A stretch of 64,000 bases of DNA, from the NCBI RefSeq assembly GCF_963583255.1, contig NC_084813.1, forward strand, positions 807,001 through 871,000, written 5' to 3'. Positions within the stretch are counted from its first letter, which is position 1. Every line of letters begins with the position of its first letter. Below are positions 1 to 11,413 of the stretch, in pieces. A model generated the notes under the pieces. It did not search any database and had not been told where the DNA came from. It saw only the letters and a list, made by a program, of their open reading frames with translations. A program made the translations under genes and the position numbers. The DNA comes from Pyrus communis. Lineage: Eukaryota > Streptophyta > Magnoliopsida > Rosales > Rosaceae.

Positions 1-299
1 CATGTGGGTGCATATAATTTGGGCTCATTGTCATTTTTTAATTACTTACTGGTACTTTAGTTTACAATCTAGGCCATTCAGTCAATTGCTTTCTCAAATT
101 ATTGTATTTTGAGTAAAAAACTATTGGGTTAGTTAGGCTGCTGTATTTGGGGTTAGGGGTGATGTCAGTGTCACAAGTAGATTTGGGTTTGGGGGATGGG
201 TATAGGATTTCAGGGAGAAAAATGGGGAGGATTTTCGGGACAAAAGGGGGGATTGAGTGGTCGATTTGATGGGAGAGAAAGAGAGGAGAGCGTGATTTA

Positions 300-303
<4 letters not shown>

Positions 304-338
<35 letters not shown>
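304..338. repeat. (GA)n microsatellite
   Basis: About 17 uninterrupted GA units. Similar GA/TC tracts recur near 5925, 7009, 33368 and 44188. Confidence 0.95.
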
Positions 339-340
<2 letters not shown>

Positions 341-584
341 TTGCGATTTGGGGATTAGGTGAAAACAAAGCAGCTTCGAATCACTCAAATCAAAACTGAC
401 CCTTCTGTTACCTCCCTCTGCTTGCTTGCTCCCTTTCTCAATCGATGAGTTCTCTCACCATAATTCAGGTCTCTAATTTTTTAATGAAAGTAAAACCAAA
501 CAGTGTGAAGCACGGGAAGCTGACGGCAGGAAAGAGAGATTGAATTAGGGAATTCGAACTGATGAGATTATTTTGGTGAGAGAG

Positions 585-707
585 ATGGCCACGGCAACAG
601 GAGAGACAACGGTTGAGATGCAGGCAGCAAGGAGTAGGGCTGCAGTTGAGGCTTTGAGTAGGCTCCAGGAAGCAGAGAACAAACTGTGCAAGTTGAAGAT
701 ATTTTGA
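585..707 (+). other. Exon-like ORF fragment, unidentified
   Basis: A 40-codon reading frame begins MATATGETTVEMQAARSRAA and ends in TGA. It is Ala/Glu/Arg-rich and helix-prone, with a heptad-like pattern. It may be a fourth captured exon of the Helitron-like region, but I do not recognise the parent gene. It could also be a chance ORF. Confidence 0.25.
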
Positions 708-1220
708 TTCATCCTTTACTGTTTGATTGATCATTTGCTTTTTTAAAATTGTTATAGATATTTTGTTCCTTCGATCTTTGTAGGTTGTTTAGTTCACCTC
801 TAGGGTTAGCTGTATGTCTTTGTAAATTAGGGGGTTGTGCTATGTTAATTGCTTTGTTTCTTGGTTGTTTTTTGTCCTTTGCTTCTAAGAAAACCGAAAT
901 TAGTTGATGAGTTGGATAAATGGTTGAACTGGTACCCTCTTATTTGTTGATGAGATAGTCTACCAAAAGGTTATGGAGTTCAACGTAGGAGAGTACAATT
1001 TTTTCATACGTAGGTATTCCTCATTTTGGTTTAAGGTACTAAGTCTGAATCAGGAGACGTTTTCTGATGAAGAAAACATCAACATTGTATGGATGAGTTT
1101 ATTGTTTTTAATTCATTGTTTACTGTTTGATTTGCCATCTGCTTTCTTCAAATTGTCATAGATATTTTTTTTTCCTTCTTTAAAGTTATCATAGATTTGT
1201 TTAGGTTGTTTAGTTCATTG
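707..1220. repeat. Dispersed direct repeat pair inside the Helitron-like region
   Basis: The block at about 707-800 (TTTACTGTTTGATT..., GTTATAGATATTTT, TAGGTTGTTTAGTTCA) is repeated in diverged form at about 1110-1220. The second copy carries extra T-rich sequence. The intervening 300 bases show no recognisable gene. Confidence 0.7.
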
Positions 1221-1663
1221 GCAGTCTATTGTTTTGCCTGGTAGAAAGGTCCAGTCTTGCTGTATCCTCCGACTCACTCCAGTCTGTCTCTGTCTTTGTG
1301 ATTCTGGGTTATGTTCTACCATTTTTGCTTCTCAAAGAAACCTAATCGCAGGTTCCTTTTCCATTTCCAAGCTTCCGTTATGCTTTGTGCTGCTGTATTT
1401 TCTATTTTTAATGGGGCTCGAAGAATAACAACTTTAATAGGTCTTAAGTGTCTAATGCATTGAACTATTGCATATATTGTGAGGTATTTAATTTTTCCAT
1501 TGATTTTCATGTTGAAGATATAGATTTTCATTCTGTAGCTGGAGCTAACTTTCCTTTTAAGTGAGGTATTTAATTTTTTTTTGTTTCTTCAGCAAATCAT
1601 TTGTTCATATTTTTCATTGCAACCTTTTATGTGTATAAATATGCATGTGATATTTTTTTCCAG

Positions 1664-1906
1664 GAAAAGAATTGCGGAAAGGGAAGGTACTTGCTACCAA
1701 GGTGCGTTTCGTTTGGGTTTCTAATGGCTAGAAAATTAGAATTAATAATTGCAAGCGAATATTCCCGAGAAACAATCACATTATTGGATCTAAGTTGCTA
1801 ATTGTTTTAATTTTGTATAGGCTGCAATAAAATCTGCACCCACAAGGGCCACAACTGGAGGAGTCAAGAACCCTGACCGTTACCGCCCTGGAACCGTTGC
1901 TCTTCG
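1664..1906 (+). pseudogene. Histone H3 fragment (two exons)
   Basis: Two exon pieces match the N-terminal tail of a replacement-type histone H3. Piece one, 1664-1701, reads KELRKGKVLATK in place of KAPRKQLATK and ends at a GT donor. Piece two, 1821-1906, follows a TATAG acceptor and reads AAIKSAPTRATTGGVKNPD then RYRPGTVALR. It stops at CTTCG/GTGAG, the position of a known intron in plant H3.3-type genes. Changes from H3 include K-to-N and H-to-D in VKKPH, a three-residue insertion after APT, and Q replaced by GKV. The start and the whole histone fold are absent. The fragment cannot make a nucleosomal histone and is best read as a captured gene piece. Confidence 0.85.
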
Positions 1907-2620
1907 GTGAGTTTTCAACACAATATAGTTCAAATCCTCTGAATCATGTTCTTGAATTTTACTATATTGCATTTCGTTATCTGAACTCTGTTCTTTCAAT
2001 CTGGGTACCTGAATCGTGCCTAATATTTGATGTGGCCAGTGGCTTTGTATGGCTGGCTGGTGTGATTTGGGACTGTTTTTAGTTAATGGGAGACATGGCA
2101 CAAAGGTGTGGGGCAATGAAGTCAAGTGGGATTAGGAATTTAGGGTAGTAGAGTTTTTGCTAATTTATGGGATTAAGCGTTCTCAGGTATGTATGGATGT
2201 GTGATCTGAATAATATGAATTAGGATTTTTTGGTTAGTGTCCAATTAGTGAAGAAAGGATGATTCTTTTTGTTATCATGCATATTTAAGTTGTAAACATC
2301 TGAAAAGCTGCTTAATTGAAGTGAAATTTCCAGTTTTTGAGCCTGATTTCAAGTCTTGAACTTTGAATTTGTCTATACCTAGCTCAGCTGAAGCTATCCA
2401 CGTCGTAGTTTAAAGTATTTGTATTGGTAATTATGTGTTAGTTGCACAAATGAGTTGCCCCAATATCTTTTGTGGGCAATTTGGTGTAGAAGTGTGGGTT
2501 TTGATGTTTTGGCAGGCAATGGAAAAAAAAATGAAATTGGTTTTCTCTCAATGCATAGTTAATCTTAAAATATGGTTTATTAAATTGGGTTCATGATATA
2601 TGGGTGGTAGCAAATTAGCA

Positions 2621-2745
2621 ACGTCGACTCTTGTAAGGAAGAGGCTGATGAGAGACTTCAAGAGGCTGCAACAGGACCCGCCTGCAGGGATTAGCGGGGC
2701 ACCCCAGGATAACAATATAATGCTGTGGAAAGCTGTTATATTGGG
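2621..2745 (+). pseudogene. RAD6/UBC2-type E2 first-exon fragment
   Basis: The sequence encodes [20 protein letters not shown] followed by [21 protein letters not shown]. This is the N-terminal helix and first strands of plant RAD6-like ubiquitin-conjugating enzymes (UBC1/UBC2/UBC3 clade). It ends at a GGGTAAG donor, as the first coding exon of those genes does. The expected initiator ATG is ACG at 2621-2623, so the natural start is lost, and the catalytic-cysteine exons are absent. It is a captured, non-functional gene fragment. Confidence 0.88.
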
Positions 2746-3149
2746 GTAAGTTGGAAAAATGCAGTGCATAAAAGAAATCTACTGTTGTTTTCTCTTCTAT
2801 TATGCAACATTAATATTTCACATTTTCGGTAGGAGACGCAGTAAGTTGGAAAAATGCTTATATTTCTTATTTTTAGAACCCTTTATCTCATTGTTTCTTG
2901 AGTAGTTTTCTGGAAGGAAGAAAAGATAGGCATTCGCAAGTCCTATCAATTTTCAATTTTTTTTTGCTTTTATTTTAGTTTCTTATTACTAATTTTAATT
3001 TTGGGTGTATTTGTCAAGGCTGGTTCAATTTCAAGTAATATTTATGGCGTAGATTGGGAAAACAAACTTGAGGTATTAATTTTTCAGAGATAGTTTATGC
3101 TTGAAATTAGCATTGTTTTTATATCTTCCAACATTCTGTTTTCTTGGAG

Positions 3150-3520
3150 TTACTATGTGCTTGAAAACTTGCTAAAACAACAATGGAACAGTTTTTGTTT
3201 TTTATTTACTGCTGAAACAGGTGCCAGGCCTATACGCCATATATTTTGCCACCTTAACCACAAGGGCAAAATATGTGTGGACTGCATCTTGCTTCTGTTT
3301 CTTACAGAAATAGGCGTCCTGCATTTTTTTTTCTTTGAACTTTAGTGCTTGAAAGCTTAGCTGTTGAAACAAAAACGGAATACTTTTAATGTTTTTTGTT
3401 AACTGCTAAAACAGGCAGCTGGCCTGCAAAACATATTTTGTCGTCTTAACTTCAGAGGCAATATATGTGAACTGCATGTTGCTTCTGTTTCTTATGGAAA
3501 CAGAGGATTTTTTGCAACCG
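3150..3520. repeat. Diverged tandem duplication, ~190-bp unit
   Basis: Two adjacent diverged units each contain GTGCTTGAAA, a TTTACTGCT/TAACTGCT block followed by GAAACAGG/AAAACAGG, CATATTTTG, and TGCTTCTGTTTCTTA. They start near 3150 and 3345. No coding potential is visible. Confidence 0.65.
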
Positions 3521-3727
3521 TATCTTTTGTAATCAAGAATGTTCAACTTCATCCTGTTAATTGTACAATTTCTTTTCATATCAGCCATGTTGAATGTATA
3601 TAAAATCCAAACTGCTTATCTTACCGACTCCTTTCACTCATCTATCCCTCTATTCATTCATCATTATGTTTAATTTATTCAGGTTAAATGTGTCTTATTC
3701 ATGCTGTTAAGGCTGATGCATTCAAGT

Positions 3728-3757
3728 CCCGCAACAACGCGCATGCATGTTTTCTAG
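3728..3757 (+). repeat. Helitron-type 3' terminus, inner copy
   Basis: CCCGCAACAACGCGCATGCA forms a short GC-rich hairpin, followed by TGTTTTCTAG and then T at 3758. CTAG/T is the canonical Helitron 3' end. The ~40 bases upstream (TGTCTTATTCATGC...) are related to those before the outer terminus at 4967, so the two ends are homologous. Confidence 0.7.
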
Positions 3758-4508
3758 TTCATACTATGACGGGTATATCCACATTTGATGAGATACCTTG
3801 GGTGTTCAAATGACGGAAATATTCATCTAGTGTTAGGATCACGCGGCTAGAATTAAAGGGTTGCAGGGCATTTTTGTCATCTTAATTTTGGGATTGGGAT
3901 TGATGGTGAGGCAGACAGAGAGGGACAGCGGCCATGCCGCTTGTAGAGGGAGAGAGATTTTGTGCGGATCTTCGATTCGGGAGTGGGAGGGTGACAGTGA
4001 GAGAAATCGTCGGGATTGCAGGGAGAGATAGGGAGGGGTGGGGGTGGCAAACAGTGGCAAGTTAGGTTCGTGTATGCGGGATTTGCTGTCCTTCATCCAT
4101 CATGTGTCTGCATGTCCTCATTCACAAGTAAGTACCATTTTTATACTTGATTTTCTACTGTTTGGTATGGTTTTAATCCCCTCTGCCATTTTTATATTCG
4201 TGCATGTCCTGATTAAAAAGTCAAGAAATCATTTTGAAATCTTTTGTTTACTGCTCATAGCCGCGTGTATGATTCAATTAGAAACCTTTATAATGTTGGT
4301 GGTAGTAGAATATTCAACAGATATATATTCAACAGATATATATTCAACATTCGGTGGCTCTGGCAAAATCATATTGACTAAGATTTGGTAATATATGGAG
4401 GTGAGACGAGCTATTTCATTCCGAACTAAGACCTAAGAATCTTCGCAATTCTTATCCTTTAAATTTTGTATTTTTTTTTAAATATTTATTAATTTTTTGG
4501 TGATGCAG

Positions 4509-4583
4509 ATGGATGAACATGTTCAAAGGGAAATCATGAACCACAGATCATTGAAGAATCCGAATATCATTCGATTCAAAGAG
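4509..4583 (+). pseudogene. SnRK2 protein kinase exon fragment
   Basis: A 75-bp exon bounded by GATGCAG and GTCAGTG reads [20 protein letters not shown] then IRFKE. This matches the SnRK2 exon carrying the alpha-C helix (consensus [20 protein letters not shown]), including its catalytic glutamate. The first residue is Met instead of Ile. No other kinase exon is nearby, so the piece is isolated. It lies between the two Helitron-type termini. Confidence 0.88.
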
Positions 4584-4937
4584 GTCAGTGATCATAAAGT
4601 ATTTTCGTTTTGTATTTTAGGAGGATGAATTTGGCAAGTTCTGTTTGAATTTTGTATGAGTATCTGCTGGGTTTGGGTGGATGCCGACAGAAGATGCTAA
4701 ATTTGGTCTTTGGTGTGCTTAAACTGGTACTGGGGATGGTTGGAACTTTGAACCCGGTATGCAGTAGGACTAAGAGAAATGCCCTACCCACCGGGGCAAT
4801 GCACCACTTGAAGAATTGTTGTTAAAATAACACTGCTAAAATATGAGCTTTACTTCCTGCACTTTGTGTCTTTTTTATGTATGCAGTTACGCCTGAAATG
4901 TGTCTTATTCATGCAGTTATGCCTGAAACAGTTGGTT

Positions 4938-4967
4938 CCTGCCGCAACGCGTGGGCTTATTTTCTAG
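4938..4967 (+). repeat. Helitron-type 3' terminus, outer copy
   Basis: CCTGCCGCAACGCGTGGGCT (hairpin), TATTTTCTAG, then T at 4968. It is preceded by TGTCTTATTCATGCAGTTAT, homologous to the upstream part of the inner terminus. It marks the probable right boundary of the element. Confidence 0.7.
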
Positions 4968-5203
4968 TTGAGCTCTAAAACTTTATTTTTCTTAAAAACG
5001 GGTTTTAAATTCATACTTTATACAAGCAAGAACTTGTTTGGCATGAAATTTTGTATATTAAATTATTGAAAACAATTTTTTAGGGAAAAATTGAAAATAG
5101 ATAGAAACGAAGCTTAACAACCAATACACATTTGTATCTAGTGATTTGTGCATCACCAACATCAGTTTGAATTAAACTGGGTAATAGTTTAGAGCACTCG
5201 TTA

Positions 5204-5923
5204 CTATGGGGTCATGCGGGAGTCATTCTCAAGATCGATCACTTCATGGTTTTTGAGATACCAACAAACATTGCAGACGACAGTTGGCATAGATTTATTC
5301 TTGCGGAGGCAATCTTTCCCTCGCATGCGGGGCCGTATCCAACCGACTGTGCCTTTCCCTCGCATGTTACGAGGCAATCTTTCGCGTTGGATCGTTGTAT
5401 CTTCACTACTTGATGGGACATCCTCCTTATCCTTATTTTGCTGCTCGTACACAAACTGGACTCCAATCTCCTTTGCGAGTAAATCGTCTTGCTCTTTGAT
5501 TTTAAAACACACTTCGTCCCCGCATTCCAATTCATTGTTCCCCATAATCCAATGGGTTAGCCATAACATATCTTCGTTCATCATTTTCCATTCAACCTTA
5601 TGCGCCCGCAAAAATCCCCACATAATGCCCTTTGTCTCATTCCTAAGTTGAATCGAAGGGAAATGCTCACGGCTTCGATCCGATTGCGGGGCATACAATA
5701 CACATGCATTTACACCTACGATCTTGATATTAGGCTGTGAAGGAACAATAATAGAGAAAACAGTGTTACCCATGCTCCTGTAATTGAACCGATCTGGAAT
5801 CTTGCTCTCATGGAGAAAAATGCTATATATGGCGCATTCATAAGTTCCCTGCAGTTTCATGGTGATGTTGTGATTACAATCTAATTGTTTACGCCATAGA
5901 AATCATATTTTAAGCACTTGTAC

Positions 5924-5998
<75 letters not shown>

Positions 5999-8900
5999 CT
6001 TGGAGCGCCTACTTGCACAATAGTTGTTCCTTTGGACCTCAATGCCACCGTTGGGTTTCAAATCGAATAGATCGACATCTTTGAGGACTTTTATGTCAAC
6101 GCTGCTCAATGTTAGTGTACGGAACAAGCTAAAAACATCAACTAGTTTCCCACAATACCATAACTCTGAGTTCAATAATACGTTCTCAAACCTTGAATAA
6201 TGTGAGTCCCTTATGTCGCCATAGAAGGGAGGTGGGGGCGTGGCCGGTGATATGTGCAAGTTCGGTAAATTTGTTATTCTTTTCAATGATGTGCAACCTA
6301 TAGCATTCAATTGTTTCAAACCATGTGGGAGCTGTGGAAGCATTGTGAGGTTTGTGCAACCTTCTACTGCAAGAGTGAGAAGCTTAACAAGATTGTTCAT
6401 GCTCTCTGGTAGGCTTGTAAATGGATTGCAATTCAGATACAAGTACTCTAATGAAGGCAGCATAGTAAGGGCACTCGGAATCTCTGATAGATTGCAGCAA
6501 TCCAGACGTAAACTTGTTAAGGAATGCGGTAAACTTGCCAATGAGAAACTGCTTGATTCAATATTTTTTCTCAGCGACACCCACGACCAGATTGAATACC
6601 ATGATTTCGGTGATGACAGATTGAGTTTCTTCATTTCACAAGCTGTAGATTGTAAGTGATCAGTTGTGGCAGTCGTATTGGCACCAAGCACAAGCTTTGA
6701 GCAACCAGAAAGAATAAGATCCTGAATAGATCTCAATTTTGGAAGCTTCATGAGATTTTTGCAGCCTTCTAGATTCAAAACAACAAGTTTCTCTAGGAAT
6801 CTGACGGACTCATCAACCTCAACCAAATTTATGCAATGTTCAAGAATCAATCTCTCAAGGTTAGGGAGTCCTGAGAAGTCGGGGGTTGTCCTAAGGCCAT
6901 GCGAATGACTGAGATTAAGAATTTTCAGCCTCGGAAGAAACTGTTTCAATAATAAGTATTAATCAATTTTTAAGAAGATATAATGGACATGTGTGAGAGA
7001 AAGAGTGAGAGAGAGAGAGAGAGTTACGTACCCTGATCCCATTCCAAACATGTTGTAGGCTACTATTTCGCATGTCAAGAACAACCAGGTTTTCCAAATA
7101 AAAATTTTCTGGTACTGATTTTAAGTGGAATCCTCTCCAAGATAAACATATTAAACTTTTTGGAAATTCTTCGTAGCTTCCCCTGACGTTGACGTTGTTG
7201 AGCATGAGAAGTTCAAGATTGTGCATCCTTCTAAACGCCTCAGCTTCGAAATCTGTCTCATTTGATGCAGAAGCTGAGTTTGTGGATGAAAAGCTAATTG
7301 GCTTCCAAGCGAAGAAACTAAGCCGACGTCGTCTTGAACAATTTCCATCATAATCTTCATCGTTGCATCGTTTTTTATGACATCCAACAAACGATCCTTT
7401 GCTAGCAAGGTTGAGCATGAGGCCCTTAATTTTTTCCGTACCCTGCTAACAAATCAGATCAATGAGTAAGTATATAACTAGTACTGGACAGCAAATCATA
7501 ACTAAAAATACATACACAAGAAAAACATAGTTCTTACACTTAATTTTCTTAAAATATTAGAGGCATCTTTCTGCAACACTCTACTACGTTTTCCGGGGTC
7601 ATCAGGTGATTCTTCACGAATAATTTCCATTGCCATGTTTCTCACCAATTGATGCATGGCCAACCTGTTCGGCCATTGAATTTTCACTAGGCATCTGTCA
7701 ACTAGATTTTCAATCCCAATCCTTGTGCAAAACTCTAAGCCGTCCAACACTGTACTCGTATAATCCATCTTCTTTCCTGTGAAGAAACTGGCTATGTGAA
7801 GGAATAAATTTTTGTCATGATCATCTTGTAAAGAATCAAAACTTATCCTCAGAACTTTTTGAATTTTGTCATTAGGGATCACGTCTAACTTCTGCAATGC
7901 ACTTTGCCATACTTCTACACTTTTTCCGGATAGAGAAGATCCCAGAACTTGAAGAGCTAATGGAAGCCCTCCACAGTGCTGTACCACATGTCTTGAAAGC
8001 TCCATGTAACCTTCTTCTGGATGGGATTGTCTGAAGGCATGCCAACTGAAAAGCTCAAGTGATTCGTACTCATTCAGTTGTGGAACCATGAACTTTTCAA
8101 AAACATCGTGAGCATTTAACAAATGTTCATGTCGAGTTGTTATGATAATTTTACTTCCTGGATGAAGCCACTCTCGCATTCCAAGAATTGCATTGAGTTG
8201 ATCTCGGTTGCTCACATCATCAAGAACAATAAGAACTTTTTTATAGCCCACGGCTTGTTTGATCCTGATTGTTCCTTCATCCATATTGTATACTTTCTTT
8301 GCTTTCCCCTTTTGGATATCTGAAAGAAGTTTTCTTTGCAAGCCAACAAAACCACTGGGTTGTTCTGAAGATTCTCGTATATCTGCAAGAAAGCTGCCAC
8401 CTTGAAATCTATCAAAGTTGCGGTTATAAGCGGCTTTCGCGATAGTGCTCTTGCCAATTCCACCCATCCCACAGATGACAGCTAGACCAACATCATTTGA
8501 TCGATCTTGTAACCACATGTTTAGGCGTTGCACACGATAATCCATTCCAATTGAAAAGGGAGCAACGTCTAAAGCTGCGTGATCCAGTTTATTTCTAATC
8601 TCTTCAACAATATCTTGGATGAACTGCCCCTCATACCTGTAATTCATTTGAATCGAAATATAAGACGCATAAATAAGCATGAGAACAAATAAACCAAAAT
8701 TGATAGGAAAATATAAACCAAAATCGCAGTATGTATAGGAGCATATAAACCAAAATCGAACAACTTCAAGCTTCACTGCCATCTACAAGTTTACTTGATA
8801 TATTTTATCCAAAATACACAACTCCTTACTTTAGTCTTTGAGATTTGAAATCTTTAGTATTTGAGATTTGAAATCGATGTTGTCCACATTTGGGTCATTC

Positions 8901-11332
8901 AATGAAAAATCTCCATAAAATAAGGATAAAATGATAAAAATACCCTCAATTTAGTCAAATAATTTTGGCCTATTGTTTATTAAATTGAGGATAATTTTAT
9001 CATTTTGATCCTTATTTAACTTAATTTTTCACCCAAGGACCAAAATGATTGATGGTGGACAATCTCAAGGACTCCTTCTATTGATTTTAAATCTCAGGGA
9101 CTAAAGTGATGAGTTATGCAAATCTCATGATTATTTTGGCTAAAAAAAATTGTTTTACTTAATTTAAAAGTGATGAGTTATGCAAATTTCATGATCATTT
9201 TGGCTAAAAAAAACCTTTTACTTAATTTAAAAGGGTTTTTTAGCTTTAATCATTCAAAAAGATTGAAATTTAAAATAAACCTGATGTTAAATTACATATT
9301 TATTATAATCCCTTGATGTGTCCTTAATTCAAAATAGTTAATGTGCATTTTATTTAATGTCTCCTATTAAATATTTAAATGTATTATTATACAAAATTTT
9401 AATTTATTTTTTGACCAAAAAAGAGTTTTTTTTTTAATTTATTAATTTTATTTAACATTCTTCAAACTTGAAAGACTCAATTAATGTATCTAAATGTTAG
9501 TACTGAAATATATTATATTTAACTAATGTATTTAAATGTTAATACCGAAATGTATGTACCGAATTATAAGCACCTAAATGTATTATATTAAATTAATGTA
9601 CATAAATGTGTGTACCAAAATATATACACCAAAATATTAGTACCGAAATGTTTTATATAGAATTAATATACCTAAATGTTTGTGTTGAAATTTATATACC
9701 AAAATGTGTACTTAAATATATTATAATGAATTTAATGTACCTAAATGAAAAAGACAAAGGACATCAAAATATATTGTATAACGAAAATTAGTGTATCTAA
9801 ATGTTTACAACAAAATATATTACGATAAATGAAATGAAAATGAAAATTATAGTGAAATAAAATTAATACATTAAAAATTAGGAAGAAAAAGAGAAATAAT
9901 TTAAAAAATTAATATATAATTAATAAATAAGGTTATTAATGTATCAATGGACAAAAATTAGATTTTGATCTTATTCATGGTTTTAGTTTAAAAATCATCT
10001 TTGCCAAGGATTAAAATCTAGTTTTCTATAGGGGTCTTTGAACTTTAATCCTTCAAGAAGATTAAAATTTAATAAAAACCTGGTGTTGGATTGAATATTA
10101 ATTTTAATGCCTTAATGTGTACTTAATTCAAATTCATATTATATTTTTGTTTTTAAATTTAATAGATAACTTATTTAATGTTATTACATTAAATTTTAAA
10201 TTTATTATTATACCCATTTTAATTCATTAATTTTATTTAACTTAATGAATTTTATTTAACTTTATCTAATTAGTGTACCTAAACGTTCCTATCATAATAT
10301 ATTTTACTAAATTAATGTACAGAAATGCACATACCTAAATATATTGTAGTGAATTAGCGACACATAAGAAAATATATAAAAGCATAAGTAAATCGAAAAT
10401 TCTGTACCTAACTATATGATACTAAACTAGTGTACCGAAATGTCAGTACCTAAATATATTATACTAAACTAGTTTACCGAAATATCCATATCTAAACATA
10501 TTATACTAACCTAGTGCACCAAAATGTTTGTACCTAATTATATTGTAATGAATTAGTGGCAGATAAGAAAATATGCAAAAACATAAATGTACTGAAAAAT
10601 CTCTACAAAAATATTTTCTTATATAAGATGTTACCATAATGATAATTAAAATTTATAATATTTTCATAAAATTATAAGTAAAACAAGAGACGCTGAATAT
10701 ATATATGTTGACATTAAATAGAGTTTTAATCTTGTATAAAATATTTTTCTAAACTTCATCTTATTTAGATATTAAAATCTAGTTTTCTAATTTAAAAGAC
10801 ACTTTCAATTAGGGTGAGAATGTAATGAGAATAGAAATTACCGATCTCCTAAAACCATGCCTGCCAAAGATGCAACATCTCCAAGAGCTCTTCTCCACTG
10901 CTCCACCTTGTCCATCTCCGTACTGAATCGCTCCTCATGTCTGGCAAATGCTTCAGCAAAAGAACCTCTCTGGTTCCTGACATCGGATGGATCCACATCA
11001 TAGAAAACTGGCAGAACCACATGTCTACGATCAGTATTTCTACGTTCCACGATCTTCAGAAGTTCGTTCAAACACCACCTTGAGGAAGCGTAGTCCTTGG
11101 AGAAGACAATTATCGATACTTGTGACTCCTGTATAGCCTTGTCTAACTCCGACTCAATATTCTCCCCTCTCTTGATTTCATCATCGTCTCTAAACGTGTG
11201 GATTCCTTCTCGCTCCAAGGCTCCATAGAGGTGATCAGTAAAGCCCTTGCGCGTGTCCGGGCCTCTGAAACTCAAGAAGGCATGATAGGAACCCCGGTAA
11301 GAGGAGGAAGAAGAATCTCGGAAAGCATCCAT
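5204..11332 (-). CDS. TIR-NB-ARC-LRR (TNL) disease-resistance protein
   Basis: This is an intracellular immune receptor. TIR domains of this class act as NAD-cleaving enzymes once the NLR oligomerises on effector perception. The predicted CDS joins 11332-10842, 8636-7538, 7442-7032, 6940-5999 and 5848-5204. The phases close exactly, giving 1,195 codons with the stop. Exon 1 is the TIR (AFLSFRGPDTRKGF; SRWCLNELLKI with the catalytic Glu). Exon 2 is the NB-ARC: P-loop GMGGIGKST, kinase-2 KVLIVLDDV, RNBS-B GSKIIITTR, GLPL CGGLPLAL, RNBS-D FLHIASFF. The MHD motif reads MHQ. Exon 3 starts GTEKIKGLML and begins the LRRs; exon 4 carries the main LRR run. Exon 5 resembles the post-LRR (C-JID) domain (KIPDRFNYRSMGN, GDEV). 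A 2.2-kb AT-rich intron separates TIR from NB-ARC. CT microsatellites follow two donors. The gene looks intact; splice junctions are by eye. Confidence 0.88.
5925..5996. repeat. (GA)n microsatellite in TNL intron 4
   Basis: About 36 GA units, reading (CT)n on the coding strand. The tract begins directly after the exon-4 donor AAG/GTTC. A shorter tract at 7009-7023 sits just after the exon-3 donor. Confidence 0.95.
8809..9140. mobile_element. Foldback MITE in TNL intron 1
   Basis: Two arms of about 140 bases are inverted complements. The left arm, CCAAAATACACAACTCCTTA to CCTCAATTTA, pairs with the right arm, TAAATTGAGG to TGAGTTATGC...TATTTTGG. No coding capacity is seen. A ~65-bp direct duplication of its right end follows at about 9165-9235. 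Confidence 0.7.
9480..10620. repeat. AT-rich degenerate minisatellite in TNL intron 1
   Basis: Loose repeats of TGTACCTAAATG, TAGTACCGAAATGT and ATATTATACTAAA, about 30-40 bases per unit, occur in two blocks (about 9480-9830 and 10265-10620). They are intronic and show no ORF of note. Confidence 0.65.
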
Positions 11333-11405
11333 CTAGAGAAACTCTCTGCTTCTTGGTTCTTGCAATGAATGGATGCAGGGCAAGCATATGCAAGGCCATG
11401 GACAA

Positions 11406-11413
11406 TTATATAC
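11406..11413 (-). promoter_or_regulatory. Candidate TATA box of the TNL gene
   Basis: On the - strand TGTATATAAT lies about 75 bases upstream of the ATG at 11332. The surrounding 11264-11512 segment is also conserved in the relic at 13041-13330, consistent with a duplicated promoter. Confidence 0.4.

Larger units (their letters stand above)
1..4967 (+). mobile_element. Helitron-like element with captured gene fragments
   Basis: No intact gene is seen here. The stretch holds short exon-like pieces of unrelated genes (histone H3, E2 ubiquitin-conjugating enzyme, SnRK2 kinase), all on the + strand and each still bounded by intron sequence and GT/AG sites. Two sequences of the plant Helitron 3'-end type, a GC-rich CGCAACGCG hairpin followed by TTTTCTAG and then T, occur at 3757 and 4967. 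This is the classic picture of a non-autonomous Helitron that has accumulated gene fragments. No RepHel ORF is present. The 5' TC terminus could not be identified and may lie left of the window, so the left boundary is only the window edge. The alternative is a patchwork of unrelated insertions. Confidence 0.6.

Noticed and set aside
1664..1906. A functional intron-containing histone H3 gene
   Set aside because: There is no start and no histone fold, several tail residues are changed, and the neighbouring sequence belongs to unrelated genes.
8637..8782. N-terminal extension of the NB-ARC frame as a separate NB-LRR start
   Set aside because: The extension is hydrophobic intron translation. 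The acceptor ACAG at 8637 joins the NB-ARC exon in phase to the TIR exon.
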